Shown here: positions 8,343 to 17,648 of the stretch, in pieces
Position numbering within the stretch: position 1 is the first letter of the stretch
Layout of the letters: each line of letters starts with the position of its first letter
DNA from: Pseudomonadota bacterium
Lineage (GTDB): Bacteria; Desulfobacterota; Binatia; Binatales; Binataceae
Length of the DNA: 64,000 nt
Assembly: GCA_021324755.1 (NCBI GenBank)
Contig: JAJPIL010000026.1
Span: forward strand, 1-64,000
Direction: 5' to 3'
Made by a program: the position numbers and the translations under genes
Notes under the pieces: generated by a model
The model's database searches: none
Told to the model about the DNA's origin: nothing
The model's input: only the letters and a program-made list of their open reading frames with translations

Positions 8343-9296
8343 TCATTGAGACAGTCTTGGATACACGTCTTGAATCAGTCGCTCCATTGTTTCAAGGACT
8401 TCGCTAAAGTTGCCCGTGCGGCAATCGAAGATAGCATCCGTGGGCCGAAGCTCCCAAATAGGTTTAAGCTGTTCGACGACTTGCGCTGCCGTGCCCACAA
8501 ATACGCGGCCCGGTTCTTCCCCAGGACGGCGCGAAGTGTCGGCTCCGTTGCCAACGATTCTCACGCCGTAACGCACGCTCAAGCCGCATTCGGAAATGTC
8601 GCGGCCCCGCTCGGTCAATTTCTTTCTCAAAAAAGCCAGCAAGCCCGTCAGCTCCTGTGCAGGCACTCTAAAGGCGTGCCAGCTTTGCCCGTATTTTGCG
8701 GCGCGTCTAATGGCTGGCTTGCTGTTGCCGCCGACGTAAATTGGCGGATGCGGCTTTTGTATCGGCTTGGGAAAGCATCCCACGTCCGAAAAGCGGTAAA
8801 ACTTCCCCGCAAAGCTTGCCCGCGGTTCAGTCCACAACTTGATAAATATCTCGAGCCATTCGTCCGTCACTTTGCCACGCTGCTCGAAGGGAGGAGAACC
8901 GACCGCGACAAACTCCTCAGCAAGCCATCCCGAACCGACGCCTACGAAAAATCGGCCGCCGGACAAAAAGTCCATCGTTGCTAGCATTTTGGCGGTCAAC
9001 ACCGGATTACGGTAAGGGACCACAAGCACGCTTGTCCCGAGCCTTATTCGCGAGGTTGCGCCTGCCACATACGACAGCAGCGAAAGCGGCTCGAGGTAGT
9101 TGTCGGTAGCGTCGATACTGAATCGACCAGTTGCGTTGTAAGGATAGCGGGACTGAATTTGGTAAGGGATAACGATATGGTCGGTCACGACGATGGAATC
9201 ATAACCTAACTCTTCTGCTTTGCGCGCAGCCTTTACGATGTTCTCCGTGGTAGCAAGCGGGCCGGAGTTAAGGAGTTGAAATCCGAGTTTTACCAT
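8343..9296 (-). CDS. LLM class F420-dependent oxidoreductase
   Basis: This 317-residue protein belongs to the luciferase-like monooxygenase fold (TIM barrel) in its F420-dependent branch. Typical segments are the N-terminal KLGFQLLNSG, DSIVVTDH, the LGTSVLVVPYRNPVLTAK strand, SGGRFFVGVGSGW and KPIQKPHPPIYVGG. Members use reduced F420 for hydride transfer to varied substrates, often in degradation pathways. A cofC gene for F420 synthesis lies in the same window, which supports F420 over FMN. Its substrate is unknown. Confidence 0.87.
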   Translation of the reverse strand: MVKLGFQLLNSGPLATTENIVKAARKAEELGYDSIVVTDHIVIPYQIQSRYPYNATGRFSIDATDNYLEPLSLLSYVAGATSRIRLGTSVLVVPYRNPVLTAKMLATMDFLSGGRFFVGVGSGWLAEEFVAVGSPPFEQRGKVTDEWLEIFIKLWTEPRASFAGKFYRFSDVGCFPKPIQKPHPPIYVGGNSKPAIRRAAKYGQSWHAFRVPAQELTGLLAFLRKKLTERGRDISECGLSVRYGVRIVGNGADTSRRPGEEPGRVFVGTAAQVVEQLKPIWELRPTDAIFDCRTGNFSEVLETMERLIQDVYPRLSQ

Positions 9297-9378
9297 TGCT
9301 TGTCCCCCAAAAATTGGAACGCAAAAACCGACTGCGAAACGAACGAAATATATATGGCCGTGGAGTTATGAGCAAAGC

Positions 9379-10017
9379 CTACATTATGTCTCGGCTCAAA
9401 ATTGTCTTGACGCCCGCGTTACGAAAGTCATCTCGAGTGGCATCTAGCCCTTTGCCGGGGTCGACAGCTCTGCACGCATCTTCGATTACGTAGGTTTCGA
9501 ATCCAGCGTTGACCGCGTCCAGCGCCGAGTAGCGGACGCATACGTCTAGGGCCAAACCCGTGACAAAGATTCGCGAAAAGCCGCGTTCCTTAAGGTAGCT
9601 TGCAAGCCCGGTGGGAGTTTTGCGATCGTTTTCGCGAAAGGCGGAATACGAGTCCACGTTTTTGCGAAAACCTTTGCGCAAGATAAGCTCAGCGCATGGA
9701 ACGGAAAGCTCCGGATGAAACTCGGCACCGCGACTGCCTTGTACGCAGTGGTCGGGCCACAAGGTTTGCGGGCCATAATCGACCGTGATGACCTCGAACG
9801 GCTGTTTGCCGGGATGGGACGAAGCGAAGGATAGATGGCCAGCTGGATGCCAATCCTGCGTCAGTACGGCATGAGTGAAGCGCCGCGCAAGCTCGTTTAT
9901 TACCGGTACCACGGCGTCACCCTCTGGAATAGCTAGTCTTCCGCCTGGGCAGAAGTCATTTTGTACGTCGACTACGAGTAGTAAATCTTGGTCGCCAATT
10001 TTCAACTTATTGTCCAT
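9379..10017 (-). CDS. pncA: nicotinamidase
   Basis: Cytoplasmic isochorismatase-fold amidase that converts nicotinamide to nicotinate for NAD salvage. The catalytic triad is visible: Asp in VVDVQNDFCPGG, Lys in ILRKGFRK, and Cys in TGLALDVCVRYSALDA. The metal site DWHPAGHLSF is also present. The 212-residue length matches bacterial PncA. It stands alone, with no NAD-salvage partner next to it; nadD is elsewhere in the window. Confidence 0.92.
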   Translation of the reverse strand: MDNKLKIGDQDLLLVVDVQNDFCPGGRLAIPEGDAVVPVINELARRFTHAVLTQDWHPAGHLSFASSHPGKQPFEVITVDYGPQTLWPDHCVQGSRGAEFHPELSVPCAELILRKGFRKNVDSYSAFRENDRKTPTGLASYLKERGFSRIFVTGLALDVCVRYSALDAVNAGFETYVIEDACRAVDPGKGLDATRDDFRNAGVKTILSRDIM

Positions 10018-10163
10018 TGCAGCCTCCTTTATTTTGCGCCGTTAGCGTTCGTTCAACATATGCCGACCGAGTAGTTGACTCTTCACGCTCATTTTGAGGT
10101 GCGTGAAGTTGGCGACATGAACGTTCCCAAGCGCTGATCGTCACAGCCAGTTCCTGACGCACC

Positions 10164-10784
10164 CTAGACACGCCGCAACCATTTGCTGGTCTCTACGTGT
10201 TCGAGGACCGCTCGGTAGTCCTCTGGTGTGTTCACGTTCCAAAACGCTTTAAGCTCAGGGTCGAGCTTTCGCAGTTTTTCCTCCCCGATCACTTTTATTT
10301 TGAGCTTGGCGATCAAAGCCTGAAGGCTTCGCTCGCCGTTTGTGACAAGCTCTTGCGCCACCAAACCCACACGTTGGCGGTAAGCTGCTACCAAAGGTTG
10401 AAAGCGTCCCTTGACCAAGGGAATCGCTGCGTCGTGTGTTTCAATCCAATCGCACAAGGCGGCTGCCAATTCGGCGCGCAAAAAAGGCAAGTCACATGAG
10501 CACGCGAAGACGACCTCGGCGCGCGAGGCTCCCAAGCCCTGCGCGAGCGCGGACAGGGGACCCTCAAACGGTCGAAAATCGAAGATCACGCGCGCTGCGA
10601 CGTTCGGCAAACGGTAAGTTACCGCGGACTCAGGTGCCGCCATCACTATCACGTCGTCGAACAGGCGGCGCAGCTCGGCAACTGTTCGCTCGAGGAAAGT
10701 CTGCGAGCCTAACTTGAGCAGCGCCTTCGGCTGTCCCATTCGCCGGCCACGTCCCCCAGCCAGAACAACGGCGCTTGACATCAT
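10164..10784 (-). CDS. mobA: molybdenum cofactor guanylyltransferase-like protein
   Basis: Nucleotidyltransferase of the MobA type, which attaches GMP to molybdopterin to give the guanine dinucleotide cofactor of enzymes such as formate dehydrogenases. The signature VVLAGGRGRRMGQPKALLKLG sits at the N terminus, and CSCDLPFLRAE follows at about residue 95. I start it at the paired ATGs directly before this motif; the ORF track's extra 51 residues are not family-like. The C-terminal FWNVNTPEDY is typical. Related MocA-type enzymes cannot be excluded. Its presence implies molybdoenzymes, which fits with possible Sec-containing formate dehydrogenases elsewhere. Confidence 0.85.
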   Translation of the reverse strand: MMSSAVVLAGGRGRRMGQPKALLKLGSQTFLERTVAELRRLFDDVIVMAAPESAVTYRLPNVAARVIFDFRPFEGPLSALAQGLGASRAEVVFACSCDLPFLRAELAAALCDWIETHDAAIPLVKGRFQPLVAAYRQRVGLVAQELVTNGERSLQALIAKLKIKVIGEEKLRKLDPELKAFWNVNTPEDYRAVLEHVETSKWLRRV

Positions 10785-11136
10785 CTTACCAATTCGCGCC
10801 TTTCGCTCCGCGTGACCTTTTGCTGAAAGTGATACCCGAGCTTTCGCGACCCTGAAGCTGTGTCGGCGCGGTGTAGTTAACGAGCACAACGGCGACACTG
10901 CTTTTATTCTAGCACGAGGGTAGTTGAGAGTGTGCACGTGCTAATCGGCAATGCAAATTTTCTAACGTTAAGAGCTTTACGCGTAAGCCAATTGGTAGCG
11001 CGGGTAGTTCGAATTTGATTTTGGTATCTTGGTAAAATTGGGCCGGGTAATTGTTAACTCGGCGAATGTCTGAAGGTGGTTGGGAAACGAAAAGTCGAAA
11101 TTCACTCCTAAAAGATGTAGATGGAGCGAGGCAGAG
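10785..11136. other. divergent intergenic region
   Basis: Region between mobA and the enoyl-CoA hydratase gene. It must hold both promoters. A long antisense ORF runs through it but has no family resemblance. No RNA or repeat was seen. Confidence 0.4.
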
Positions 11137-11943
11137 ATGTCGGTACTGTTGTTCGAGAAAAAAGGTCATATTGCTTATGTCACCCTCAATCGACCGGAGG
11201 CCAGAAACGCGATAAGCCCCGAGTTGGCAGTACGTCTTGCTCAGGCGTGGCGAGAGGTACAGTCGGACGAGCAGATTCGCGTTGCGATCGTGACCGGGGC
11301 CGGCGACAAAGCATTCTGTTCCGGAGCCGACTTGGCGCGCTTGATTCCGCTTTTTAGCGGCGCTCGCCCTGCCGAAGACGAATGGGATCGTCAGGTGCTC
11401 GAAGACCGAACAATAGTGGGTACCGCCCTTTTGCGCAACTTTAATCCGGACAAACCGATTATCGCTGCGATCCGGGGTTTCTGTATCGCCGGCGGACTCG
11501 AACTTGTCCAGGGCACTGACCTGCGCGTAGCTTCCGAAAGCGCGAGTTTCGCTTTGCAGGAGGTTAGATGGGCGATCTTGCCTGCGGCGGGCTCGATGGT
11601 GCGGATGCCGCTTCAGATGCCTTACTGCAAGGCGATGGAAATTCTGCTTACGGGCAACCGAATCGACGCGGCAGAGGCTTACAGGCTCGGTTTTGTCAAT
11701 TACGTTGTGCCTGACGATCAGGTGATGGCCAAGGCGCAAGAGCTCGCTGAGCGTATTGCCGAAAACGGCCCCCTTGCCGTACGGGCTATTAAACGCACCG
11801 TGCTCAAAGCTTTGGGTCGTCCGTTGGAGGAAGGCTACAAGCTCGAGGATGAGGCGAGTAAGGAGATTATGCGGACCGAGGACGCCAAAGAGGGTCCGCG
11901 CGCCTTTATGGAAAAGCGAAAACCACGATACGTCGGGCGTTAG
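11137..11943 (+). CDS. enoyl-CoA hydratase/isomerase family protein
   Basis: Crotonase-fold protein of 268 residues that would hydrate or isomerise an enoyl-CoA in fatty-acid or aromatic-acid beta-oxidation. The N-terminal VTLNRPEARNAISPEL, the oxyanion segment FCSGADLARL, and the IRGFCIAGGLELVQGTDLRVA helix are clear. The catalytic-glutamate region reads EVRWAILPAAGSMVRMP. The start at MSVLLFEKKG has an upstream GAGGCAGAG; the ORF track extends 19 residues further. It precedes an acyl-CoA dehydrogenase on the same strand by about 350 bases, so they may be functionally linked but are not tightly coupled. Confidence 0.9.
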   Translation: MSVLLFEKKGHIAYVTLNRPEARNAISPELAVRLAQAWREVQSDEQIRVAIVTGAGDKAFCSGADLARLIPLFSGARPAEDEWDRQVLEDRTIVGTALLRNFNPDKPIIAAIRGFCIAGGLELVQGTDLRVASESASFALQEVRWAILPAAGSMVRMPLQMPYCKAMEILLTGNRIDAAEAYRLGFVNYVVPDDQVMAKAQELAERIAENGPLAVRAIKRTVLKALGRPLEEGYKLEDEASKEIMRTEDAKEGPRAFMEKRKPRYVGR

Positions 11944-12297
11944 ACGAGTAGCGTGACGCTTAAGGCGCGTCGCTTTTCAAGCACGCTGAAGCGTCGTCGT
12001 GCGGGGTTGGCCGGTCGGCCGGTGGGATGGCAGCGCCTCGGTTTGATAATGACCCGGCGATCGCACCTAAGCCATCGGATGCCTTTTGCGACAAAAGCCG
12101 GGCGTCGAAGGTTCTCGCAGTTTTTCAAAGACGCGTCGACTTGACCTGACTGAAAGTTTGGTTGCTGACCGGGGACAAAAAATTGGCGAGCTAGGTCCCT
12201 CAGAGTGACGAGGCGTCTCGGCCCCGCCCATGCACCATTGGGGACTTTGAGGGGAAACACACTCGGCGAGGATATAGATACCGCCTGGAGGAATGCA
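11944..12297. other. intergenic region upstream of acyl-CoA dehydrogenase
   Basis: No gene recognised. A short GC-rich palindrome (CCGGTCGGCCGG) is present near its start, and a good ribosome-binding site (GGAGG) at its end serves the acyl-CoA dehydrogenase. Confidence 0.4.
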
Positions 12298-13455
12298 ATG
12301 TTCGGTGATTTGCAAGAGCGCGAGCTTATACGCGAGTTTGTTCGCCAGCTAACCGCGAAATACGGTCGTGCCTACTGGGTCGAGCGCGCCAAAAGCAAGG
12401 GCCATCTCGACGAGATTTGGCACGAACTAGGAAAGGCCGGCTATCTCGGGGTAACGGTTCCCGAAGAATACGGCGGAAGCGGAACCAGTATGACCCGGCT
12501 TGCAATTCTGATGGAGGAGCTATGTACGCAAGGAGTGCCGTTGCTTTTTCTCGTGATAACCACGGCGATGGCGGCGATTCCGATTGCGCGGCATGGAAAC
12601 GAGGAGCTTAAGCAACGTTATCTGCCAGCGATAGCCGATGGGAGTAAGAAATTCTGTTTTGCAGTTACCGAGCCCGATGCTGGAAGCAACAGCTTCAATA
12701 TCCGCACGTTTGCGAAGCAAGAGGGAGACTACTACGTGATCAAAGGCCAGAAGGTTTTTATCAGCGGATATGACCAAGCACAGCATGTTTTGCTCGTTGC
12801 GCGCACCACGCCAGCCGATCAAGTGAAGGAAAAGCGCCACGGAATTTCGCTTCTGGTGGTCGATACGAACGCCCCCGGCTTGAGCGCTCATCCTATGGAC
12901 ACTCAGATATTTGCGCCCGAGCGACAATTTGCACTTTATTTCGACGAGGTGCGCGTCCCACGAGCCAATTTGGTGGGCGAAGAAGGACGCGGCTTTCGGG
13001 CATTGTTCGACGCGCTTAACGCAGAACGGATCACCGTAGCGGCGATGGCGGTCGGCTTGGGGCGCTTCGCCCTGCAAAAGGCCGTTGAGTATGCTAAAGT
13101 GCGCAAAGTTTTCGATAAGCCGATTGGCGCCTACCAAGGCTTGGCCCATCCGATGGCTATCGCGAGGACACATCTGGAGCTGGCCTCGCTGATGACCCAT
13201 TACGCGGCCCACGTTTTCGATGCTGGTCAGGACGCCGGTATGTACGCCAATATGGCGAAATATGCGGGCGCCGAAGCCGGGATCGAAGCGGTGGACATCG
13301 CAATCGAGGTGCATGGAGGAAGCGGTTTTACAGGAGAAGTAGACGTGATCACCGTGTGGCCTATGGCGCGGCTTTTGCGCACAGTGCCCGTTGCCCGGGA
13401 AATGATTCTCAATTACGTGGCAGAACACGTGCTTGGGTTGCCTCGTTCTTATTAA
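12298..13455 (+). CDS. acyl-CoA dehydrogenase
   Basis: FAD-dependent acyl-CoA dehydrogenase (385 residues) that forms the alpha-beta double bond of acyl-CoAs. Family motifs are present in order: PEEYGGSG, FAVTEPDAGSN (FAD and substrate contact), GQKVFISGYDQA, VRVPRANLVGEEGRGF, and VEVHGGSGFTGEVDVITVWP. The ATG at 12298 follows GGAGGAATGCA, which decides the start over the track's upstream ATG. The usual catalytic glutamate position lies in the C-terminal helical domain and cannot be assigned with certainty here. Acyl chain specificity is unknown; the location with boxCB and crotonases suits carboxylic acid catabolism. Confidence 0.92.
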   Translation: MFGDLQERELIREFVRQLTAKYGRAYWVERAKSKGHLDEIWHELGKAGYLGVTVPEEYGGSGTSMTRLAILMEELCTQGVPLLFLVITTAMAAIPIARHGNEELKQRYLPAIADGSKKFCFAVTEPDAGSNSFNIRTFAKQEGDYYVIKGQKVFISGYDQAQHVLLVARTTPADQVKEKRHGISLLVVDTNAPGLSAHPMDTQIFAPERQFALYFDEVRVPRANLVGEEGRGFRALFDALNAERITVAAMAVGLGRFALQKAVEYAKVRKVFDKPIGAYQGLAHPMAIARTHLELASLMTHYAAHVFDAGQDAGMYANMAKYAGAEAGIEAVDIAIEVHGGSGFTGEVDVITVWPMARLLRTVPVAREMILNYVAEHVLGLPRSY

Positions 13456-13573
13456 TGAATGCCTGTGGCCTTAGTTTTTTTCTTCTCAACGTGTTCGCTC
13501 CTCTCTTTGCGACTGCCCAAGCTGCTTAAGTCCGAAAGTTTGTGGACTTTCCCAAGTCGCGATCTGGTGTACT

Positions 13574-13598
13574 ATCTGATTACATCAGGTGGTTTTTT
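13574..13598 (+). terminator. possible weak intrinsic terminator
   Basis: CTGAT-TAC-ATCAG, extended by an A-T and a T-G pair, is followed by GGTTTTTT. It lies about 120 bases after the acyl-CoA dehydrogenase stop and before the Kelch gene. The stem is short, so termination efficiency is uncertain. Confidence 0.4.
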
Positions 13599-13651
13599 CT
13601 GCCAGTGTGAGGATCAAAGGACCGGGCGCAGAGCTCGTAAGGTTGGCTGAA

Positions 13652-15142
13652 ATGCGTCGTTTAGAGCTTTTTGCCGCAGCGATATTTAGTTTCGCGCTAC
13701 TCGCGAATGCCCACGTGAGTTTCGGAGCAAGCGGCGATGACAATTTTGGGATTGCGAAAAAGCAGAAACTTGGATCGGGGCAGTCGTCGAGCGCTCAAGA
13801 GAAGACCTTTGGCGGCCTTAGCGATTTGATTTTAATCGCCGGCGGCGACTTAGGCGGAACGATTTATCATGTTTTGGAAAGCGCTCTTTTCGTCGCCTCG
13901 ACGTCGGAAGTCCATATTTATCTGCCGCACCTCGGTCAGTTCAAAAAGCTTGACGTCGCCTTGCGCGAAAGCCGCGAGGTCGCGACGGCAACCCGATTGC
14001 CCAACGGCAAGATACTCATCGCCGGAGGTTGCAGGTGCGAAAACGGCACCTTCGGACCGCGCTGTGAAGCGCTGGATACGGCCGAGCTGTACGATCCAGC
14101 CGCTAACACATTTTCGATCGCGGGATCGGGCAGTGGTTTCAAGATGACGTCGCGGCGGGCAGGTCACACCGCAACGCTAATCCGTGGGTGCAATTGCCCG
14201 TTGGACGGTAAAGTACTGCTGGCCGGAGGCATCAATGGGAGAGTCTCAACGGGCGTAAATGGAATCATTTCTCGTACTGCCACTGATACGGCTGAACTGT
14301 ATGATCCTGTGACGGATAGTTTTATTCCTTTGAAAGCGAGGATGGCCAACCGCCGAGTTCACCACGTGGCTGCTCCACTGGCTGATGGGCGGGTGCTTAT
14401 CGCCGGAGGCGACGATACGGGCTTCTTTGAGCATGCCCTTCGCACGGCGGAGCTTTTTGATCCTCGAAGCGGCTCGTTTCAGTCGGTCGGATCGATGGCG
14501 ACGCCTCGCGAGCTAGCGCAGGCGACGTTTCTTGATCCGAAAGTCGTGCAGGGTCCTTTGGCTGGCGAGGTGTTGATAAGCGGTGGACTTGTGGCTAAGG
14601 CCCATCTGAAAGGAGCTTCGGATGCGACGGCAGAGTTGTTCGATCCCAATAGCCTTACCTTTCACGAGGTTACGTCGCGCATGAGTTCACCGCGGGCTGG
14701 GCATTCAGCCGTGCTAGCTTTCGATGGTCCGCTCAAAGGCAGGGTGCTCATCGCGGGTGGCGTGGCGGCCACGGGAGAGGGGACGGTCCTGACCACTCGT
14801 CAGATCAGCCAGAAGACCGCAGACCTTTACGACCCCTCCGCTGGACCAGTGGGTGCTTTCAGGCCCACCGGCAGCCTGCACGAAGGCCGAGGCGGACATC
14901 TGGCTGCGTTTGTTTTTGACGGGCCACATGGAGGGAAAATTCTCGTAGCTGGGGGAGAGAACTGTAACGGCAGCGCGCCGTCGGCGTGCTACGTCGTCGG
15001 GTCCGAAGCAGACCGCAAAGCAGGTAATCCTGGAATTTCCGTCGAGATGTACAATCCTCTTACCGAGTCCTGGACCCCGCTTCTAGTTTCCTCGGTTGCG
15101 GCTGTCAATGCTCCGGCAGGACAAGGTTCGGGCTCGCCGTAG
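13652..15142 (+). CDS. secreted Kelch-repeat beta-propeller protein
   Basis: The 496-residue protein starts with a signal peptide (MRRLELFAAAIFSFALL...) and then carries about seven repeats of the pattern (I/V)L(I/V)AGG, roughly 50-70 residues apart, each followed by TAELYDP- or AELFDP-like turns with aromatic residues. This is the Kelch / galactose-oxidase-type propeller, probably seven-bladed. It would be exported to the periplasm or outside. No catalytic tyrosine-cysteine cofactor or other domain is recognisable. The ORF track's first 21 residues precede the signal peptide and are probably not translated. Function is unknown; such propellers mostly bind proteins or glycans. Confidence 0.82.
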   Translation: MRRLELFAAAIFSFALLANAHVSFGASGDDNFGIAKKQKLGSGQSSSAQEKTFGGLSDLILIAGGDLGGTIYHVLESALFVASTSEVHIYLPHLGQFKKLDVALRESREVATATRLPNGKILIAGGCRCENGTFGPRCEALDTAELYDPAANTFSIAGSGSGFKMTSRRAGHTATLIRGCNCPLDGKVLLAGGINGRVSTGVNGIISRTATDTAELYDPVTDSFIPLKARMANRRVHHVAAPLADGRVLIAGGDDTGFFEHALRTAELFDPRSGSFQSVGSMATPRELAQATFLDPKVVQGPLAGEVLISGGLVAKAHLKGASDATAELFDPNSLTFHEVTSRMSSPRAGHSAVLAFDGPLKGRVLIAGGVAATGEGTVLTTRQISQKTADLYDPSAGPVGAFRPTGSLHEGRGGHLAAFVFDGPHGGKILVAGGENCNGSAPSACYVVGSEADRKAGNPGISVEMYNPLTESWTPLLVSSVAAVNAPAGQGSGSP

Positions 15143-15426
15143 CGAGCTCTAGCTTCTGCCTGGCAAGCTTAGGTTCGGCACCGAGAAGCGCGCCCCCTGA
15201 GTTTCTCCAGCCCATTTTGCGACTCATTCATAGAGGCTTGGCCGAGCTATGGAGGAGGGCAAGCTGCGATGAGTCAAGTTGCCTTTTCTAGTGTATCCGC
15301 GTTAGGAACTCTGCAGTGATTCGAGCGGGGCATTAGCAGGGGATCAACACTAGATAGTTTCTGCTGTTCACGGCCGGACACACGTATCCAAGTGCTTTTG
15401 CGCTGACGTTTTAGAGGAGGTGTAGA

Positions 15427-16419
15427 ATGGCAAGAATTTTTCAGCCAAACGAGGTCGACAAAAGTGTACTCGCAGGCAAGACTATCGCGGTTATCGGCTA
15501 CGGCAACCAGGGCAGAGCGCAAGGGCTTAATTTGCGTGCGCGGGGCTACCGAGTGATCGTTGGAAACCGCCAGGACGAAAGCTATCGGAAAGCGCAGGAG
15601 GACGGTTTTGAGGTTTATTCGATGGACAGGGCGGCCGCTTTGGCCGACGTCGTTATGTTGCTCGTGCCGGATGAGGTGGCACCGGCGATTTTCAAAGATG
15701 CCATCCTTCCAAATCTTGCCAAAGGGAACGCGTTAGTGATGGCGAGCGGGTACAACGTCACGTATCGCCACATCGTAGCGCCAGAAGGAGTGGACGTAGT
15801 GATGGTGGCGCCTCGGATGATAGGCCAGGGCGTGCTCGAGCTGGCGCAACGAGGCGAAGGCTTCCCCGTCTTAATTGGAGTTCATCAGGATGCGACCGGC
15901 AAAGCGCTTGCTCTGGCTTTGGCGCTCGCCGACGGTATAGGCGGCTTTTTGCCTCACGGGGTAGTGGTCGAATCAAGTTTCGAGGAAGAAACGTTGGTTG
16001 ACTTGTTCACCGAACACACGTGGGCAGGTGCTTTTCTCTACATGCTGGAGAAAGCGTATCAGGTTTTGGTTTCCGAAGGTGTAAGCCCAGAAGTTGCGAT
16101 TTTGGAACTTTATGGCTCTGGCGAGATCGGCGAGATCGGTCGCGCGATGGCAACGCATGGGCTATGGCGCCAGCTCAAGTTACATTCGCATACTAGCCAA
16201 TTTGGCCAGCTGACCCACGGCGCCGCTTTCGTGGGTCCGGAAGTGGAAAAGCTTATGCGCAAAGCGATCGAGGAGATCCGCAACGGCGAGTTCGATAAGC
16301 GCTGGACTGCAGAACAAGCGGCGGGCCTCCCCACATTCCAGCAACTGCTCGACAGCGTGCTTTCGTCGCCGCTTTCGAAGGCTGAAGACCAGCTGTACGC
16401 GAGACTTGGTAGACGCTAA
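15427..16419 (+). CDS. ketol-acid reductoisomerase-like protein with altered active site
   Basis: The 330-residue protein has the class I KARI architecture: an N-terminal Rossmann domain (TIAVIGYGNQGRAQGLNL) and a knotted C-terminal domain (ESSFEEETLVDLF). Compared from memory with Pseudomonas IlvC, the Asp and Glu in ETxxDLFxE, one later metal-site Glu and the substrate-binding Ser are kept. However, the catalytic His of the AHG motif is Ser (MASGYNV), the Lys of APKGPGH is Arg (APRMIGQ), and the second Glu of ExxxE is Ser. It has a strong AGGAGG ribosome-binding site and no ilvB/N/D neighbours. Branched-chain synthesis is therefore doubtful; a paralogue with another reductase or isomerase role is plausible. 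Confidence 0.8.
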   Translation: MARIFQPNEVDKSVLAGKTIAVIGYGNQGRAQGLNLRARGYRVIVGNRQDESYRKAQEDGFEVYSMDRAAALADVVMLLVPDEVAPAIFKDAILPNLAKGNALVMASGYNVTYRHIVAPEGVDVVMVAPRMIGQGVLELAQRGEGFPVLIGVHQDATGKALALALALADGIGGFLPHGVVVESSFEEETLVDLFTEHTWAGAFLYMLEKAYQVLVSEGVSPEVAILELYGSGEIGEIGRAMATHGLWRQLKLHSHTSQFGQLTHGAAFVGPEVEKLMRKAIEEIRNGEFDKRWTAEQAAGLPTFQQLLDSVLSSPLSKAEDQLYARLGRR

Positions 16420-16496
16420 GCAAAGCCTCGCGGGCTAATAAGGCAACCTGGTTGACGCTTTTGTCAGGTGTGCCGGCGCGCTTCTGCAACTGGCGG

Positions 16497-17276
16497 CTAC
16501 AGGAAAACGATTCCTCCGTCGACTGCGATCGATTGTCCGGTAATTGCCGCCGAGTCGTCCGACGCAAGAAAGCTTACAAGCCCCACGATGTCTTCGGGCG
16601 TCTCCGCTCTCTTAATCAACGCCATTCTTGCGAACCTTCGCAGTGTCTCTCCGGGCTGAGCGCCGGTTATCTGCGAGTACTGCGCATCCATCGCCTCCCA
16701 CATCGGCGTCTGGACGATTCCCGGGCAGTAGGCGTTTACCCTTATCCCGTAGGAGGCCAACTCTTTGGCGCATGCTTGCACGATTGCGCGCACCGCGAAC
16801 TTCGACGCGCAGTAGTGCGACAGCATCGCATAGCCTTGATGCCCGGCGATCGAGCATGCAGCGATTAGTTTGCCAGGCCGCTGGCTCGCGATCATATGCT
16901 TGGCTGCAGCCTGAAAAGAAAAGACCACGCCTTTTACGTTGACCGCCAGCATGCGGTCCCAGTCGGACTCGTCGAGGTCTAAGAACGAGCGCACCTGGCA
17001 AATGCCGGCGTTGGCCACCATTATGTCGAGGCCACCACAAGCTTCAACAATTTTGTCGACCGCGTTAAAGACGCTTGCGCGATTGCTCACATCACACCGG
17101 ACAACGATTGCTTCGCGTCCTGCCTCGGAACACTCGCGCGCCACCGCTTCGGCCTTCGCCTGGTCGAGATCGATGAGCGCAAGTCGTGCCCCGTCCTGAT
17201 ACAAGCGGCGCGCAATGGCGGCGCCGATTCCCTGTGCGGCGCCTGTGACGGCAGCCACTTTCCCGTTAAGCTTCAT
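16497..17276 (-). CDS. SDR oxidoreductase, diacetyl/acetoin reductase-like
   Basis: A 259-residue short-chain dehydrogenase with TGAAQGIG, NAG and the active-site YCASK. The segment GIRVNAYCPGIVQTPMWEAMD is characteristic of meso-2,3-butanediol dehydrogenases / diacetyl reductases (BudC-like), which interconvert diacetyl, acetoin and butanediol with NADH. Start is the ATG after GGGGAGGGGCG; the ORF track's additional 49 N-terminal residues are unlikely. It converges with the KARI-like gene (78 bases between stops). Because SDR specificity is hard to read from sequence, the substrate is tentative. Confidence 0.82.
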   Translation of the reverse strand: MKLNGKVAAVTGAAQGIGAAIARRLYQDGARLALIDLDQAKAEAVARECSEAGREAIVVRCDVSNRASVFNAVDKIVEACGGLDIMVANAGICQVRSFLDLDESDWDRMLAVNVKGVVFSFQAAAKHMIASQRPGKLIAACSIAGHQGYAMLSHYCASKFAVRAIVQACAKELASYGIRVNAYCPGIVQTPMWEAMDAQYSQITGAQPGETLRRFARMALIKRAETPEDIVGLVSFLASDDSAAITGQSIAVDGGIVFL

Positions 17277-17648
17277 CGCCCCTCCCCTCGATTGGCTTGC
17301 TTTATCTGCATTTTCTATTTGCAAGTGCGAAACTTGCACTAAACAAAAAGCAGAGGCAAGGTTTGCGCAGGATCTATCCGTTGCGGTTCGCGGTTGCAAA
17401 CCGAAAGGGCTCCTCTCGCACACCCGTACGCATCAAAAAATCGAGCCAGCATCGAAAAGCACGAGTACATTATGATACCTGCAAAGGCTAGCGCGAATAG
17501 ATCGGTCGTTGAACGTCAAAGTTACTACACCTCTACTTTTCCTGCTTTTACTCTTAAGTGGGGGAACAGCTTGTCGGTAGAGGAGCAGCTTGTGAGCTTG
17601 CAAAATTAGGGCGGAATTTCTGGGCTCAGAGCCTGTGCGGCGGCTTTG
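17277..17648. other. intergenic region upstream of SDR gene
   Basis: Non-coding stretch between the SDR start and the end of the sigma operon, both on the minus strand. Short ORFs overlap but none is convincing. No hairpin terminator with a T-run was identified. Confidence 0.4.

Noticed and set aside
10909-11739. 276-codon minus-strand ORF
   Set aside because: It overlaps the enoyl-CoA hydratase on the other strand and shows no domain pattern.
12520-13428. 302-codon minus-strand ORF
   Set aside because: It is antisense to the clear acyl-CoA dehydrogenase and its translation resembles no family.
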